In this document: piece by piece, positions 11,904-24,282 of the stretch
Layout: the number at the start of each line of letters is the position of its first letter
Numbering within the stretch: the first letter of the stretch is position 1
Assembly: GCF_047496725.1 (NCBI RefSeq)
Contig: NC_132982.1
Location: 2,511,501-2,575,500, forward strand
Reading direction: 5' to 3'
Length of the DNA stretch: 64,000 nt
DNA from: Anoplolepis gracilipes
Lineage: Eukaryota; Arthropoda; Insecta; Hymenoptera; Formicidae
Made by a program: the position numbers and the translations under genes
The notes under the pieces: generated by a model
Database searches by the model: none
What the model saw: only the letters and a program-made list of their open reading frames with translations
What the model was told of the DNA's origin: nothing

Positions 11904-13068
11904 CACTAGGAAAAAAAATTGAAGGACCACTTTCTTCCACATAAAAAAAGGCTAATTTTCAAATAGTTGCAACTTCCTTAAAAATAATCGGAATAAGATC
12001 GATAAAAAAGCGTTTCAAAGCTTGAAGGTTCTAGTTTTAGAATCTTTAAATGAATTTCAATTCTTTCTATTTGTTACAAAATTACATTACAAACGACGCT
12101 CGGCAATGGGACAAATTTTTCAAAAGTTTGTCCAAGAATATCGAATTAACAAAAAATCCTAGCACGATTTTATTAATTGAGTGCTAAAGAGCAAAGTTTC
12201 AACTTTAATTTCTTTTTTTAACAAATGTTTTATAATTGTTTTTTTGCCGAGATGTTCATTATTAATGCAAAATCGAGCTATTGACTTTGGATGCTTATAA
12301 ATAATGAAAAAATGATCGTGCAATAATTATTAATTTAAATTTTTTAAATGTACAGAAAAAATGTAACACTTTGGCCTTTTGTACGAGTAACTGGAATGCT
12401 TTTTACTTGTAAATGTTGTTGCATGAAAATTTAGCGTTTTTTCGTTAACTTTCATTGGTTTAAAAAAAAAACAAGATAAAAGTGCAATTTTTATTTGATT
12501 TTAAGTAACAATTACGATTTAAAATGAATAATGATTAAAAAAACGATAGGAGCATTTTAAAGTGCTAACTTTTCTCTTTAAATTGCTTTTTTAATGATTA
12601 TTGTACGATTATTTTTTCACTAGTTATAAGCGTTCAAAGTCAATAGCTCGATTTTGTTTTAAAAATGAATATCTCGGCGATAAAAAAATTATAGAACATT
12701 TGAGCTTTAGAAATTAAAGCTAAAACTCTGCTCTTTAACATCCAATCAATGAAATCGTGCTAAGATTTTTTTTTATTATATTTATATTTTTATTATATTT
12801 TTTTGTTATATGTATTAATATTTAATTCAGCATTCTTGGACAAAGTTTTGAAAAATTTGTTCCATCGCCGAACGTCGCTTTCTTACAATGTAATTTTGTA
12901 ACAAATAGAAAAAATTGAAATTCATTTAAAGATTCTAAAACTAGAACCTTCAAGCTTTGAAACACTTTTTTATTGATCTTATTCTATTTATTTTTAAGGA
13001 AATTGAACCTACTTGAAAATTGACCTTTTTTTGTATGAAAGAAAGTGTCCCTTTAATTTTTTTGCATA

Positions 13069-13073
<5 letters not shown>
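11904..13073. mobile_element. Long-inverted-repeat foldback element, about 1.17 kb
   Basis: Begins CACTAGGAAAAAAAATTGAA and ends in the inverse, AATTTTTTTGCATAGTGTG. TA lies on both sides, consistent with a Tc1/mariner-type TA target duplication. The arms are roughly 450 bp each. Matching landmarks are CTTGAAGGTTCTAGTTTTAG near 12021 and its complement near 12935, and CAATAGCTCGATTTTG near 12640 with its complement near 12270. The spacer is about 250 bp. No ORF was seen. Confidence 0.75.
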
Positions 13074-13117
<44 letters not shown>

Positions 13118-13959
13118 TATTTTTATAAACAACAAATAATTTATTTAAATAAATTTTTTCAAAGAAAAAAGAAAAAAGGTTTTTTTTATTTTTACGTATT
13201 TTGAAATTTAACGTGTAGTTGTTTGAGATCAAAGGGCTCGATTATCGATGATGAGAGAAATCGTCGCAATTCTTACATGCGATCGCGAACAATAATTATT
13301 TCGGGGAAAGCCTTTCTCGATCGAACGGACTAATAGCGTTTCCTGGCGAATTATTAAGTTTCGCGGCAAATTGATGGTTTAGAGGCAAACTATATCGTTA
13401 ATGCGTGCAATATTACACGAAAGTTATATAAATGACGGCATTAATAACGCCGTAGTTACCGGTTTGCAATAATTTGCGACACCGTTGAATAGCACATCAC
13501 AAGTCTCGCGAAATTGACGATTACGTCGAAATTTGAAAGCATTTTGTTAACAAAATTCTGACCGCGTTTTACGATTAATTATTATACTTATCATCGCGTT
13601 GTATTTTTCTATCACGATTATTTATTTTACAATTAATATAATACATTTTATCCTGCAAGATAATTTTGTTTGAGCAATTTAATTAAATTCCAAGTGCGTT
13701 CGCAATTTAATTGTGATGTAGATAGAGGAATCGCGAATAGAGAGGCACGTTTCAGTGATCAATGACTCTGGAAATAATTTATAGATAATTTCTTTTTCCA
13801 CCGACAATTTCGCTTCAGACAATACGATTGCAATCAAATCAAAGCGATGATAAACGTATAGATTTTTCATCCATTTGTTTTATCAATTTTTGAACTTGCC
13901 TTTTGTAATACGCTTTATATGAAATAGATTTCTCTTTTTGTCTATATCCTTTTGCGCAG

Positions 13960-14053
13960 GACACGATGATGGATTGCGGAGGAGATGGTGGAGGATTGGA
14001 GGATTTCGTCGATCTGGCTACCGACATTACGGATAATTCGCCTACAATACGAG
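13960..14053 (+). CDS. Orange-like-domain protein without bHLH, coding exon 2
   Basis: A 94-nt exon after a pyrimidine-rich acceptor TTTTGCGCAG, with donor CGAG|GTAATT, entering at phase 0 and leaving one base. It encodes DTMMDCGGDGGGLEDFVDL and then ATDITDNSPTIR (residues 15-45): a glycine turn followed by an acidic, amphipathic stretch. The single leftover G joins AT at 19890 to make Asp46. Confidence 0.65.
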
Positions 14054-14197
14054 GTAATTCATTTATCATTTTTTAAAAATACGAATCATTTAAATGCGTA
14101 CATCAATAATTTAATACATTATATTTTTAACAATCATTGCATATAATTGTTAATTATTATATTATTAAATTTAAATAAATTATTTAAAGTATTAATT

Positions 14198-14288
14198 AAA
14201 TTATTTAAAAATTATTATTGTTATTTAAAATAAATTATTAAGTAAATTATTTAAAAATTATTATTGTTATTTAAAATAAATTATTAAA
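14198..14288. repeat. 46-bp tandem duplication
   Basis: Two adjacent copies start AAATTATTTAAAAATTATTA at 14198 and 14244. Confidence 0.85.
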
Positions 14289-15924
14289 TTAAGGTAAAAA
14301 CTTTTTTGCAATTTCAAAATAATAATCTAAAGGCTTGAAGCACAGAAAAGTCAGTTAATGAGCTATCATGATTGACAGCGCGCGTGTGTATTTATTAATT
14401 ATATTATAATATTATATTATTAAATCCAAATTTTAATCTCCAATATATGGGATTCTTAGAAGAGAAAAACACAATGGGAATTAAAAATTATTATAAATTC
14501 AAATTAGAAATATAAAACAAGCGAGAAAGTCATTAACCATAATTCAAATATATAAAACTATTTTATTTTTATTTTAATTAAAGAATTAAAAATCTCAGAA
14601 ACATTTGCGTTCTCTTCTTATTTTCCGACTGTGTGTGATTTGTGCTGGGGAATGAAATAATAATACAGGCTTTAATAGGCGAAGCACGCATAAAATGCGA
14701 ACAAGATAATTACGTTTACGCATTGCATCAGCTCTTCCCTTGTCGTTCCTAATTACATTGTTGTTCAGTTATGTAATAAAGCACATGTATATCTCTGTTA
14801 TGTGTCACTGTCCTCTTTGCGAAATTCCATCGTAATACGGAACGAATTGAAATCACCCATGAATGCGGGAAATTTTGCTCCTCTGGTCTCGAATACAAAG
14901 TAGAAATATTTTACGACACCGTAAGGGAGCATACATGCTCTTCTTGTGTCCCAGAAAATCTTTGCTCACGCCCCATTATAAGAAAAAAAAAAGAAAGAAA
15001 AAACCATCTCACCGGTGTTTCTTATGACAACATTGGATGCTGTCATTTTCCCTCAGCGGTCTTTTCGAGCGTGAGAACAGCCATATTAATTTTTATTTTT
15101 TATAATTATAAATTTTTTTTAATTTTTCCTTGTTAGAAAAGTGTCGTAATTCTGTGGAAAAATTGCACAATTAGTTGTTTAATAGCTAAAAGTTTATTAA
15201 TTAAATTTGTTCTTACATAAAATCTTGTTGCATATTTTTATAATATATAGTGATTTTTATTAAAATTTTACTTCTCTCTTTCTTTTTTTTTTTTTTTTTT
15301 TTTGTAGAGAGAAATTTGCTTCTATTTGTATGAGAGCCAATCCAATTAACTCGCCGAGTTGGGAGATTTTCATAGCGATAAAATGATTCGTCAGAAAGCG
15401 CGACGGGAATGCAATCTTTTGAGTCTCTCTCGCCTCGATTAAAAACTTTTAATAAGACACAAATGACGTAGATATCGCTTCGGTATGATAGCGTATACAA
15501 CCGTGCAACTTTGTATCCGTATTTACTCGCGAAACACGAGTGAAGCATTAAAATTTATTAGGTCGATGTCATTAATCACGGAATATAAGTCGGCTACTGC
15601 TCGGTGGAATAACTTTGCGTCTCTCGCGCCGATCTTCTTCTGAAATATATGAATTTTCTATGCTAATGTCGTGGCTTTCTGTATACGCGCAGCTACAGGA
15701 ATTTCTATTCACCGACGAGAATTATGGCCCTCTCTCTCGACGGAGCAATTTCAAGCGATATCGTTGAACAATATAAATCGTAATGTCGCTCGTAAATATA
15801 TTTACGATCGTCACGATGAGACATCAATTGATCGGCCGCGATAAGAGTCGATCCACCACATAGTTTTAACGCCGATATATTGCGTCATTATTGACGACCG
15901 AGAATAATAATTTTTTATGGCTGT

Positions 15925-16540
15925 AAGTAAAACTTTTGTTTTCTAATAAAAAACGTTAAAAAATGTGTTTTATTAAAAAAAAGTTTTTTTTTATTATTTT
16001 TCTTTAATATAATATTTTTCTTTATATTTATTGTTAGTATAATAACATTTATTATATTAAAATAGTTAATGAAATAATTATGATATTAAAATTTACTATA
16101 TATTTTATTTTTTGTTAATGTAAGAGAAAAACTAAAACTTTTTTGTTTTTAACTTTTCCGAAAGTATTAATCAATGAGATTTTTGCAGCAAATTATGTGG
16201 CAAAACACGACATGATTGAAATAATTTTCAATTGCGTAACAAAATTTTTAGTATGCATCTAACTGAAAATTATCTAAATTAAATGTTGTGTTTGGTATCA
16301 TTTTAATCGTAAAAATCTCGTTATTGCATTCAATTTGTTATCAAAGAGTAAAAGGGTTATTTTTTTTAGTTTATAAGATATACTTACATTCGTGATTGAT
16401 AGAGAAAGTCGCTTATAAGAGTACATCTTTATGTACTCTTTAACGATGATAAAAATGTTTAAAAAGATATATATATGTATATAAAAAAATTTTTGAAAAA
16501 AGAAACCAAACTTGTTGTTTTGTATATACGTTTTATATTT
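15925..16540. repeat. Family G foldback repeat (copy 1)
   Basis: An AT-rich unit whose halves are imperfect inverted repeats: a block with AACACGACATGATTGAAATA near 16205 and its complement-like block near 16280. The same ordered blocks occur at about 53525-54160. No coding capacity was seen. Confidence 0.5.
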
Positions 16541-17832
16541 TATGTAAATCATTGAATAGAATATGTATACCTATTCTTTTCTTATACAACACGTAATATT
16601 CAAAGTTGTTGGAATAATTGGTGCATGATATCCATGGCACAATAACATAGTGGTTTACTATTTCCTATGGGCCACACGTAATTTTTTTGACTAGAAACAA
16701 ACGGTTCGTTCGTTAGGCGCCTTTCAGTCCCTTTAAATCGTCGCCTAACCTAACCTAATCCAGTCTAACCTCGCTACATGTCCCGTAGACTATAGGAGAA
16801 CGAGGCATTTAAATGCGGGTATCCCTGTGGGAACGTCCGGCAAAGAGAGTCGCATTGGCGTCTTTTGAGGAGGGAGAGAGAGAGAGAGGGAGAGAGGGAG
16901 AGAGGGAGAAAGATGACTGAAAAAAAGAAGAATCAACGAACTCGCTCTCGCGACTGGTCCAGACTTTTCATCGAGAAAAAAGAACGAGTACTGTACGCAA
17001 CTGTATACGCTTGACTGTTTGAAAAACGTTGATAGAACACATTCGCAGTGTTGAGAAAAAAATATGGGAATAATCTGACGTATATAAGCACGTACATTCT
17101 CCTGATTTTAATCGTCCTATTGTTAAAAGTAACACACTTGATTTTTACATGTTAAGTTTGTTGTTGAGCATTAAAACTGAATTATTATTTTTAAAATAAA
17201 ATATTTGCACAATCTTTTTAATTGTCTCAAAATTTTAATTGTCTATAAAAGAGCATTTATATTTATTTATTATTTATATTTAAATTTATTAAATCAATTT
17301 ATATTTAATAAATATTATTTTTGAATTTAATTTTAATAGGAAACACAGAAATTATAATCAAAAGGTTACATCTACTAATAGTATGAAAAATTGATAATTT
17401 TTATAAAATTTAATCGTTTTATACATGTTTAAATAGTACGTTATTAGTTCAAGTCATGAATATTTAATTTTTTCAGCAACATGGTATTTATATTTAAATT
17501 TATTAAATCATATCGCGTTAAATATTTTAAGGCTTGATTACCCCCTAAAATATAATTGTTTTGCATTTTTTCCTCTCCTTATTTTTAATTACTTTGAATA
17601 AACGATCTTTGTAATTATAATTTAATTGCCTCTTTAATATATTATATTTTTTTTTATTGGAACCCAAAGGTACAATTTAATCGATCGCCACCTTCCGATC
17701 GAAATCGCTCCCGTTCCCAGGAACAGGTATCTTCAACTTACCCTCGCCGGACGACCTTTCCATTCTCGAGACGGTGTGTGAACGGCGTGTTAGACACATA
17801 TATACGATGTCGATGCGGCGCATCGCATTATT

Positions 17833-17835
<3 letters not shown>

Positions 17836-17901
<66 letters not shown>
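17836..17901. repeat. (CA)33 microsatellite
   Basis: A pure 66-bp AC/CA run in intron 2. The long His-Thr and Cys-Val frames it creates are artefacts. Confidence 0.95.
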
Positions 17902-17903
<2 letters not shown>

Positions 17904-18340
17904 ACACATCGTCCAAACGAGGGAGATGAGAAAAAGGAGAGAGAGAGAGAGAGACTCGTGCGAAATTTGGACGATTCGCAAGGGCGGCGGATATTGCGCG
18001 GGGTGTGGATTTCGGACGACAGGTAGTTCTCCGTGGGACGTTTATGGGGCAGGATTCCCACAGGACCGCAAAACCGGGCCGTCGACCTCGCGAATCGATC
18101 TCGCGCGGTCCGGTTGTTACAATAATAATAATACGGCGCTTCTTCCAGTCATTGTCATTGTCGAGTCAACGTCAAGCGCGATGAATCCGCGACATCTTGG
18201 TCTCCTTTGAAAGAGAATCTCGATTCCGCCATCCCCGTAGCATTTCTCTCTCTCTCTCTCTCTCTCTTTCATGCGCCAGAGATGAATCTTCTTATCATTA
18301 ACTATAGACTGCCTTCACTATCTGCTCTAAAAGGTATTCT

Positions 18341-18649
18341 TTAAGTTTACTTTAGAGAGTCAAAAGAATCGATTTTTTTTAATATTGAAATTATATTGCA
18401 ACAATGTTACAATATTACAAATTGCAATGAAACATTACAAAAACATTGCAGGGATATAAAACTACAAAATAGCAGCACAGTTTTTGCAACAAACATAAAT
18501 ATTTCGGAAAAATTTCAAAATCAAAATTCTATAATTATATTCTTTTAGGGTAAAACGTATAGGTAATATATAAAATATGAAAAAGTTGAACTTAAATGTT
18601 TGCAATAATACTTATCTAAGAAATATTATATTATAAATTTACATACATT

Positions 18650-18699
<50 letters not shown>

Positions 18700-19662
18700 A
18701 TGTAAATTTATAATATATTTTTTTAGATAAAAAAAATAATAATTTTTGTTTGTAATACAAACATTTAAGTTCAACTTTTTTGTATTTTATGTGTTCATAT
18801 GTTTCTGATATTTATCTATCAGAAACAAAAATATTCTTATATGCAACATTATTCGACAATTGATTGGAGTAACAATGCATTATTGCAAATTCATAACATT
18901 GTCATATTGCTATAATATTTTGTTGTAATTTTTCTAAAGGCGGACATTTCAACGTTGCTGCAATCCCACAGCAATGGTGCAGCAACATTTCGCAGTGAAT
19001 TTGCAATATTGCAAATTCTGAAGAATATGTCTTTCAAATTTTATTGAAAAAGTTGCAAAATTGATGCAGTAAGATTTTAAAAATTGAAAAGCCCACGGAT
19101 CTTAAATAAGCCTGTAAAATTTTAAAACTGTTTCTCAAAATAATGTTTTCAAAGTTGGTGACGGATATCTTGAAAATTATTAGACTGAATAATTTCAATT
19201 TTTTTAAATAAAGGAAAACACTTTTTTGGGGATGTTAAACCTAAATGGAATTTAAAATAATTAATATTTTTCTGACCTTCAAGAAGTTAATAAATTATAG
19301 CAAAATTAAAATATTTACTTTTAAAATGTGTGACATTATTTTGTTATTTTTCAATTTTTTCTAATAAAATTCGGTTCAATATTTCATAAATATCTTATAC
19401 ATTAAAACTAGAACAATTTTTTTTACTTCAGATAGTTACACAAGAGACACACTATCGAATTATGCATTGTTGACTGCGCGCAGAAGCTTGTAAAAAAATT
19501 AACTATTTATGATTTAAAATTTAAAATATTGACATACTAATACTTTAAACACCAATAAAAACATCTATAAAACACCACAACGATTAAATTCTAATATTCT
19601 TAAAAAAAAAATTCTTAAAAATTATCAATTTTTCATTATTAGAGATTAAATTGGACTCTTAA
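18341..19662 (-). repeat. Family E element (reverse orientation) carrying an A element
   Basis: Starts TTAAGTTTACTTTAGAGAG and ends GGACTCTTAA, matching inverted family E ends. The interior matches the 5515-6131 copy in reverse, except for about 630 bp of family A sequence at 18386-19018. Confidence 0.6.
18386..19018 (+). mobile_element. Family A MITE, truncated at both ends, inside family E
   Basis: Carries the family A interior, including GTTGAACTTAAATGTTTGCA and its inverted partner, and GGCGGACATTTCAACGTTGC. About 20 nt of the left terminus and 55 nt of the right are missing. A (TA)n run (18654-18698) occupies the centre of the palindrome. Confidence 0.75.
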
Positions 19663-19889
19663 TGTAATCTTTTGATTTTAATTTTTTTGTTTCTTGATAA
19701 ATATATTACAGTTTAATCTTTTAATAACTTTGCATAACTTTAGAGATCTGCAAATTGTATCTTGAAATTTATTCCATCAATTCTCTTATCTATTTGATTT
19801 TTGCAGACTTTTCGTCATCGAAAAAGTTTTCATCTTGATTTTAATTTTCTCGCATTAAGAGATAACTAGGTCGTTTGCAATTTGTGTAG

Positions 19890-20641
19890 ATGCTGCCGAG
19901 CGGTTACTGACATTGTTAGGAATGGACGAAGACGACGACGAGGATCTCCTGTCGTCATCAGAAGACGAGGGCGTCGAAGTGGACATCGACGAGCTCGAAG
20001 ATGATGACGAACAGACGGAAAATACCAAGCTACTTCATCAGCTCGCCGCCTCGTTGGCCCAGGAACTCAAGTATTCTCAGAAACAGTCCTCGGTCTCCAA
20101 CAATAGGGCTGCTCATTCAGATCCGACTCACGGGAGCGTGGAAATGATACTGCAGAACACGAGTTATCTCGGCCGCGGTTGCCTTCAGGACCATCATCAA
20201 AACGTGGACCATCCGAAAACGTCCGACATCGATTTCGATCGCGATCGTTTTCTCGACAATCTCGACGAGCAAAACGCAAACCTTACAAAGTTCAGAAACT
20301 TCGGAAACCTCCGTCAAGATCGTCAGGGATCACACAGTCGAGCCTTCGTCGATTCTACCAGCCTGGACTGTCATCGGTGGACGGACGATCCGGGAGCTAC
20401 GCAGGCGACGAGGTCTTTTGGTATCCAACAGGAGCAGGACCCCGGCTCCTGGGCGGCCGGTTGGGACGCTTGTGCCACCGAGACCCTACGATATCTCGTC
20501 GAGGACGAAGGGCTACCGCCTCATCATCCCACGGTCGTTGCCATGAAGAATCACCTGGATCTGCAAAGGGAGAGGGCGTTCGCTCATTACACCGGGTATA
20601 CGGAGGCCAAGTCGCAAGACATGAATCTGGTTCTGGATTGA
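19890..20641 (+). CDS. Orange-like-domain protein without bHLH, terminal exon
   Basis: This exon holds residues 46-295, ending at TGA 20639-20641. Residues about 56-90 form a strongly acidic run (GMDEDDDEDLLSSSEDEG and onward), followed by a short helix-like LLHQLAASLAQELKYSQ. Residues about 233-277 read WAAGWDACATETLRYL, then VEDEGLPPHHPTVVAMKNHL. The pattern G-W-x-x-C-x-x-E-x-x-R-Y-L, E-G-L, P and H-L at the right spacing matches the Orange domain of Hairy/E(spl)/Hey repressors (for example GFRECLTEVARYL in Hey), where it mediates dimer selectivity and repression. No basic helix-loop-helix precedes it, and no WRPW/YRPW tetrapeptide ends the protein. The role is probably nuclear and protein-binding, without direct DNA binding. 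The start codon is in exon 1; a second 160-residue frame overlapping here is a shadow. Confidence 0.8.
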
Positions 20642-20757
20642 TGGAGGTTTCAGGATTAAGGCGGTGAGCGATTAAAGTTATTTCTCTTGCAGCGCGTCTC
20701 GTTGGAGAGAACTTTCGAGAGCGAGAAATCTGAGGGAGAAATTAATCTTGTTATTTA

Positions 20758-20763
20758 AATAAA
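20758..20763 (+). terminator. Poly(A) signal of the Orange-domain gene
   Basis: AATAAA about 117 nt after the TGA. A GT-rich stretch follows (GTGTGCTGCGTTGATCGTTT), as expected for a cleavage site. Confidence 0.65.
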
Positions 20764-20920
20764 GAGCGCGAGTACACAAAGACGGTGTGCTGCGTTGATC
20801 GTTTGTGCGAGTCTCTTTGCTTTCTTACTTTCTTCTTTGAAGAAGAAGAAGAATTGTAGGTTTTTTTCGAGTCACGATTTTTATTTAATATCATAATTAA
20901 ATAATTCGATATTGTTATTA

Positions 20921-20963
<43 letters not shown>

Positions 20964-22076
20964 ATTTTCCTCTCAATTTTGTTATTTTCTTACTCTGCTG
21001 AGGTACAATCGAATGGATATCGCTCAATATATTCATTACTCTTGTCGAAACATTGCACTGATTATTAAATATATTATACATCTTGAAGGAAGCTCTGAAT
21101 TTAATGTCAATGTAACCGGACATTGATCTTATTTTTATAGTTTTGAGTGAACGCGTTCATACGCTGGATCGATATGAGCGCGTTTGTTTTTCATTAAGAA
21201 CAAGTTCGAAAATGAATGTCTTAATCAAGAATTAAGAGAGATATCTCTCCTTCTTTTTCAAACAAGCAGTTAATTGCTCGTGATACTCTCCGGGAACATC
21301 GGGAAATGGCTTCGGGCGCCATTAAGAGAAAAAATTTCTAGCAATTAGAATCATTGTAAACTGTAGGAAAACGTCTGGTGAATCAGAACCAGGACTATTC
21401 TTTAGAACAAATTCCTAGGTTAGTCTACTCTAAGTAAAAAGAGCGAGAGATCGAGAAATACGATGGGATACGGGGCAGGATAACACAAAAACAGAGGAAA
21501 ATATTTAAACTCGATATGCGAAAGATATGAGATAAGCGTCAATGATTTCTGAATATTGTAATAAAATATTTTCAATTATGCAAATTAATTTTTAGATAAA
21601 AAAATTTATAAAAATAACAGAAACTTTCTACAATCTTATTATAAATTATATCTGTGCAAGTAATTTTTTTTTAATAATTCAGGGAAACGAAATTTTTTAT
21701 TAGTCAGTAATTATACGCAAAACAATTGTTAGACTGATCGTATACGAAAATATTGATTGCAATGTCGACAATAGAAAAGAGAGAAAAACATTTTAACCCT
21801 GAAAACATGTTGTACATATATATAATCCGAATTTTAAGCGAGAGACGACGAGAGCTCAGAAATTAGATAGGAACTTATTCGGTCGTAGATCAGCGAATCA
21901 TTACTAGAGCGTGGAGGTTTGCGAAATTTCACGTTGAGCCATCCTTGATAATGTTTCTTCTTCGATCAATTAAATTAACCCAATAATATATATAAAATAG
22001 AACGAAATTTCTGTGCGAATTAAATGCGAAGGCTCATGTGAAATTGCACGAATTTCCATATTTTGATCGTTATTTG
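20764..22076. other. Intergenic spacer
   Basis: No gene was seen. A CT microsatellite lies at 20928-20957. The rest is AT-rich with short mixed-composition patches (21130-21490, 21840-21950). Confidence 0.55.
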
Positions 22077-23292
22077 GCCGTACAGTACGATATATTGATG
22101 GGATATTGCGGAAATGTTGTTTTGCAAGATTGGAATATTGCATGCAATATTCCTGAAAGCTTATCACAATATAGATATCTCCGCTCCCAAACTATATTGT
22201 GCAATATTTTTGTAATAATGCTAATATATTTCTGCAATGAATACAATATTTAAAAGAAATTGCAAAATATTTCTGCATAATATCCATGCAGCACAGAAAG
22301 ATTGTATACAAATTGCAACAATCTTTCACCGCAATATTGCAATATTGCAAATTTACTGCAAACGTTGCTGCATTGGGATTGCAGCAACGTTAAAATGTCC
22401 GCCTTTAGGAAGGTTGCAACGAAATATTATAGCAAAATTGCAATGTCAAGAATTTTCAATAATGCATTGTTACTGCAATTTTCGACTAATGTTGCATATA
22501 AGACTTTTTGTTTCTGATACATAATCACACATGATAAAATATTAGAAGCATATGGACACATGAAATACAAAAAAGTTGAACTTAAATGTGCGTAATAATT
22601 TTTTTATCTAAAAAATATATTATAAATTTACATAAAATTATATATATATATGTATATATATAATTTAATGTATGTAAATTTATAATATAATATTTTTTAG
22701 ATAAGTATTATTGCAAACATTTAAGTTCAACTTTTTCATATTTTATAAATTACCTATACGTTTTATCCTAAAAGAATATAATTATAAAATTTTGATTTTG
22801 AAATTTTTCCGAAATATATGTTGCAACGACTGTGCTGATATTTTATAGATTTATATCTCTGTAATGTTTTTGTAATGTTTTATTGCAATATTGCAACGTT
22901 GCTGCAATGTAATTGCAATGATCTGTGCTGTATGGGTACTTATTTGTTCGCGATTTTTATACAATTAGTTCAATATCTGAACTGTCTGTGTTAAGATAGT
23001 ATCGGAAATTAAACTGATAGAAAAATATATTTAATGTTATTAATTGTGTTTTTTGCTTTAGATACTCTCATGAAAAAAACTTGAATACGAAATAGATAAC
23101 GCATAGTGCGTCACATAGTGGTAAGCAAATGAACTAACGAAATATTGCATTATAATATAACAATAATATTTCGCAATATCTCCAATAAAATATTAAATTT
23201 ATAATATTTACACAATATTGCTGCAATATTTGTAATATGTCGCAATATTTAAATATTCCTGCAATATTTTAGCAATATTTCGTGCTGTATGA
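22077..23292. mobile_element. Family B MITE interrupted by a family A MITE
   Basis: The outer parts (22077-22282 and 22937-23292, about 560 bp together) match the uninterrupted copy at 50353-50931: GATATATTGATGGGATATTG at the left, AGCAATATTTCGTGCTGTAT at the right, and shared landmarks TGCATGCAATATTCCTGAAA and AGAAAAATATATTTAATGTT. The middle is an A element. Confidence 0.75.
22283..22936 (-). mobile_element. Family A MITE, complete, nested in family B
   Basis: Starts TCCATGCAGCACAGAAAG and ends TCTGTGCTGTATGGG, flanked by TA at 22281-22282 and 22937-22938. The empty site in the B copy near 50585 reads GCATAATACTTATTTG; the filled site reads GCATAA-TA-element-TA-CTTATTTG, so the duplication is TA. 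Orientation is opposite to the copies at 27274 and 49692. Confidence 0.85.
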
Positions 23293-24282
23293 AGGATCGA
23301 ACGATCAGATCACGGAATCGATCAATTTGTTAATGTTGCACTGGCATTAAGAAAAGAAATGAGAAAAGAGCAAAAACTAGGACAAATGAAACGAGATAAA
23401 TATTACTGATCTTTCCGAGTGACTCAGGATCAACGATCGACCTCGATCATGCGTCACTTGTCGTAGAGACTTTATATCGTAATCGATCGCACGGAATGGC
23501 TCGAGATATGTATGACCATGAAGCGGAGAATTTTTTAAGAGTCCTTTTTCTTGTCACGATTATTCTTTTCTTTTACGAGAAATAGTCGACGTTCCTCTCA
23601 CGCGATTGATCGTATCGAGCGATAATCTGTAAATATGTATGATATCGTTTTAACTTATACACGACTATTGTTACTTTTACAATAAATCATTGTAGATAAC
23701 ACTGACCAGTAAATAAACGACCGCTAAATTAATTAAGCCCGTCGTCTCGTCTTCCCAAGTCCTATAAACATGTCCGAAACATGTTCGTTCCGAGCGTACT
23801 TGATGTACTGGAGGCTCGTATCTTTAAGTAAATTTAACGAATTTAATTATTTTCTTTATCGGATCTTGATTATAATTAAGGGCACAAATCATGAAACATT
23901 TAAAAGCTCTTCTGAATCATTTCAAAATGCTGTTATACGGACGTACATATGCACATTTTGCGTTCACGTGATGAAATATAAATGTAACACTTTTACAATA
24001 AAATGGAAAGTTTTGAATAACGCAATCAACGAGCTGTGATAAATCTATATACATATATATTTGACTCTATATTTTTCTTACTATTGGATAGAAAGAAGCT
24101 GCTAATTTCTGCTCTTATTTTGTCGCAAATATCATATATGACACATGTGACATATTTGACACATGTGACACACATGACATATATGGCACGTGTTTTATAA
24201 TACATATTTGAGAACATTAATAGGTACTATGTATATGTAATAGAGAGCAAGAGAACTTTAAAGACGATTATGTGGTAAAGTG
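23293..24282. other. Intergenic spacer
   Basis: Mostly mixed AT-rich sequence with no gene. At 24136-24190 there are short degenerate repeats of the type GACACATGTGACAT. Confidence 0.5.

Larger units (their letters stand above)
4344..13959 (+). other. Intron 1 of the Orange-domain gene (9.6 kb)
   Basis: An AT-rich intron with islands of higher GC (about 6150-6800, 8590-9050, 9850-10800, 13200-13560) that lack convincing exons. It holds repeat families E, F and D, a CT microsatellite, a poly-A run at 10207-10233 and a 1.17-kb long-inverted-repeat element. I searched it for a bHLH-encoding exon and found none. Confidence 0.6.
14054..19889 (+). other. Intron 2 of the Orange-domain gene (5.8 kb)
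   Basis: AT-rich, with a 46-bp tandem pair (14198-14288), a family G repeat, a (CA)n array, and a family E element that carries an A element. A moderately GC-rich patch at 16700-16900 and another at 17680-18250 show no exon with acceptable splice sites in the gene's phase. Confidence 0.6.

Noticed and set aside
16740..16758. Three CCTAA units resembling insect telomere repeats (TTAGG)
   Set aside because: Only three units and inside an intron; too short to call an interstitial telomere.
17778..18061. His-Thr, Cys-Val and Val-Cys frames; likewise at 61706-62017
   Set aside because: Artefacts of the (CA)n microsatellites.
20179..20667. 162-codon frame overlapping the terminal exon of the Orange-domain gene
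   Set aside because: Out of frame with the splice-consistent reading and Arg/Ser-rich as expected of a shadow; the other frame carries the conserved domain.
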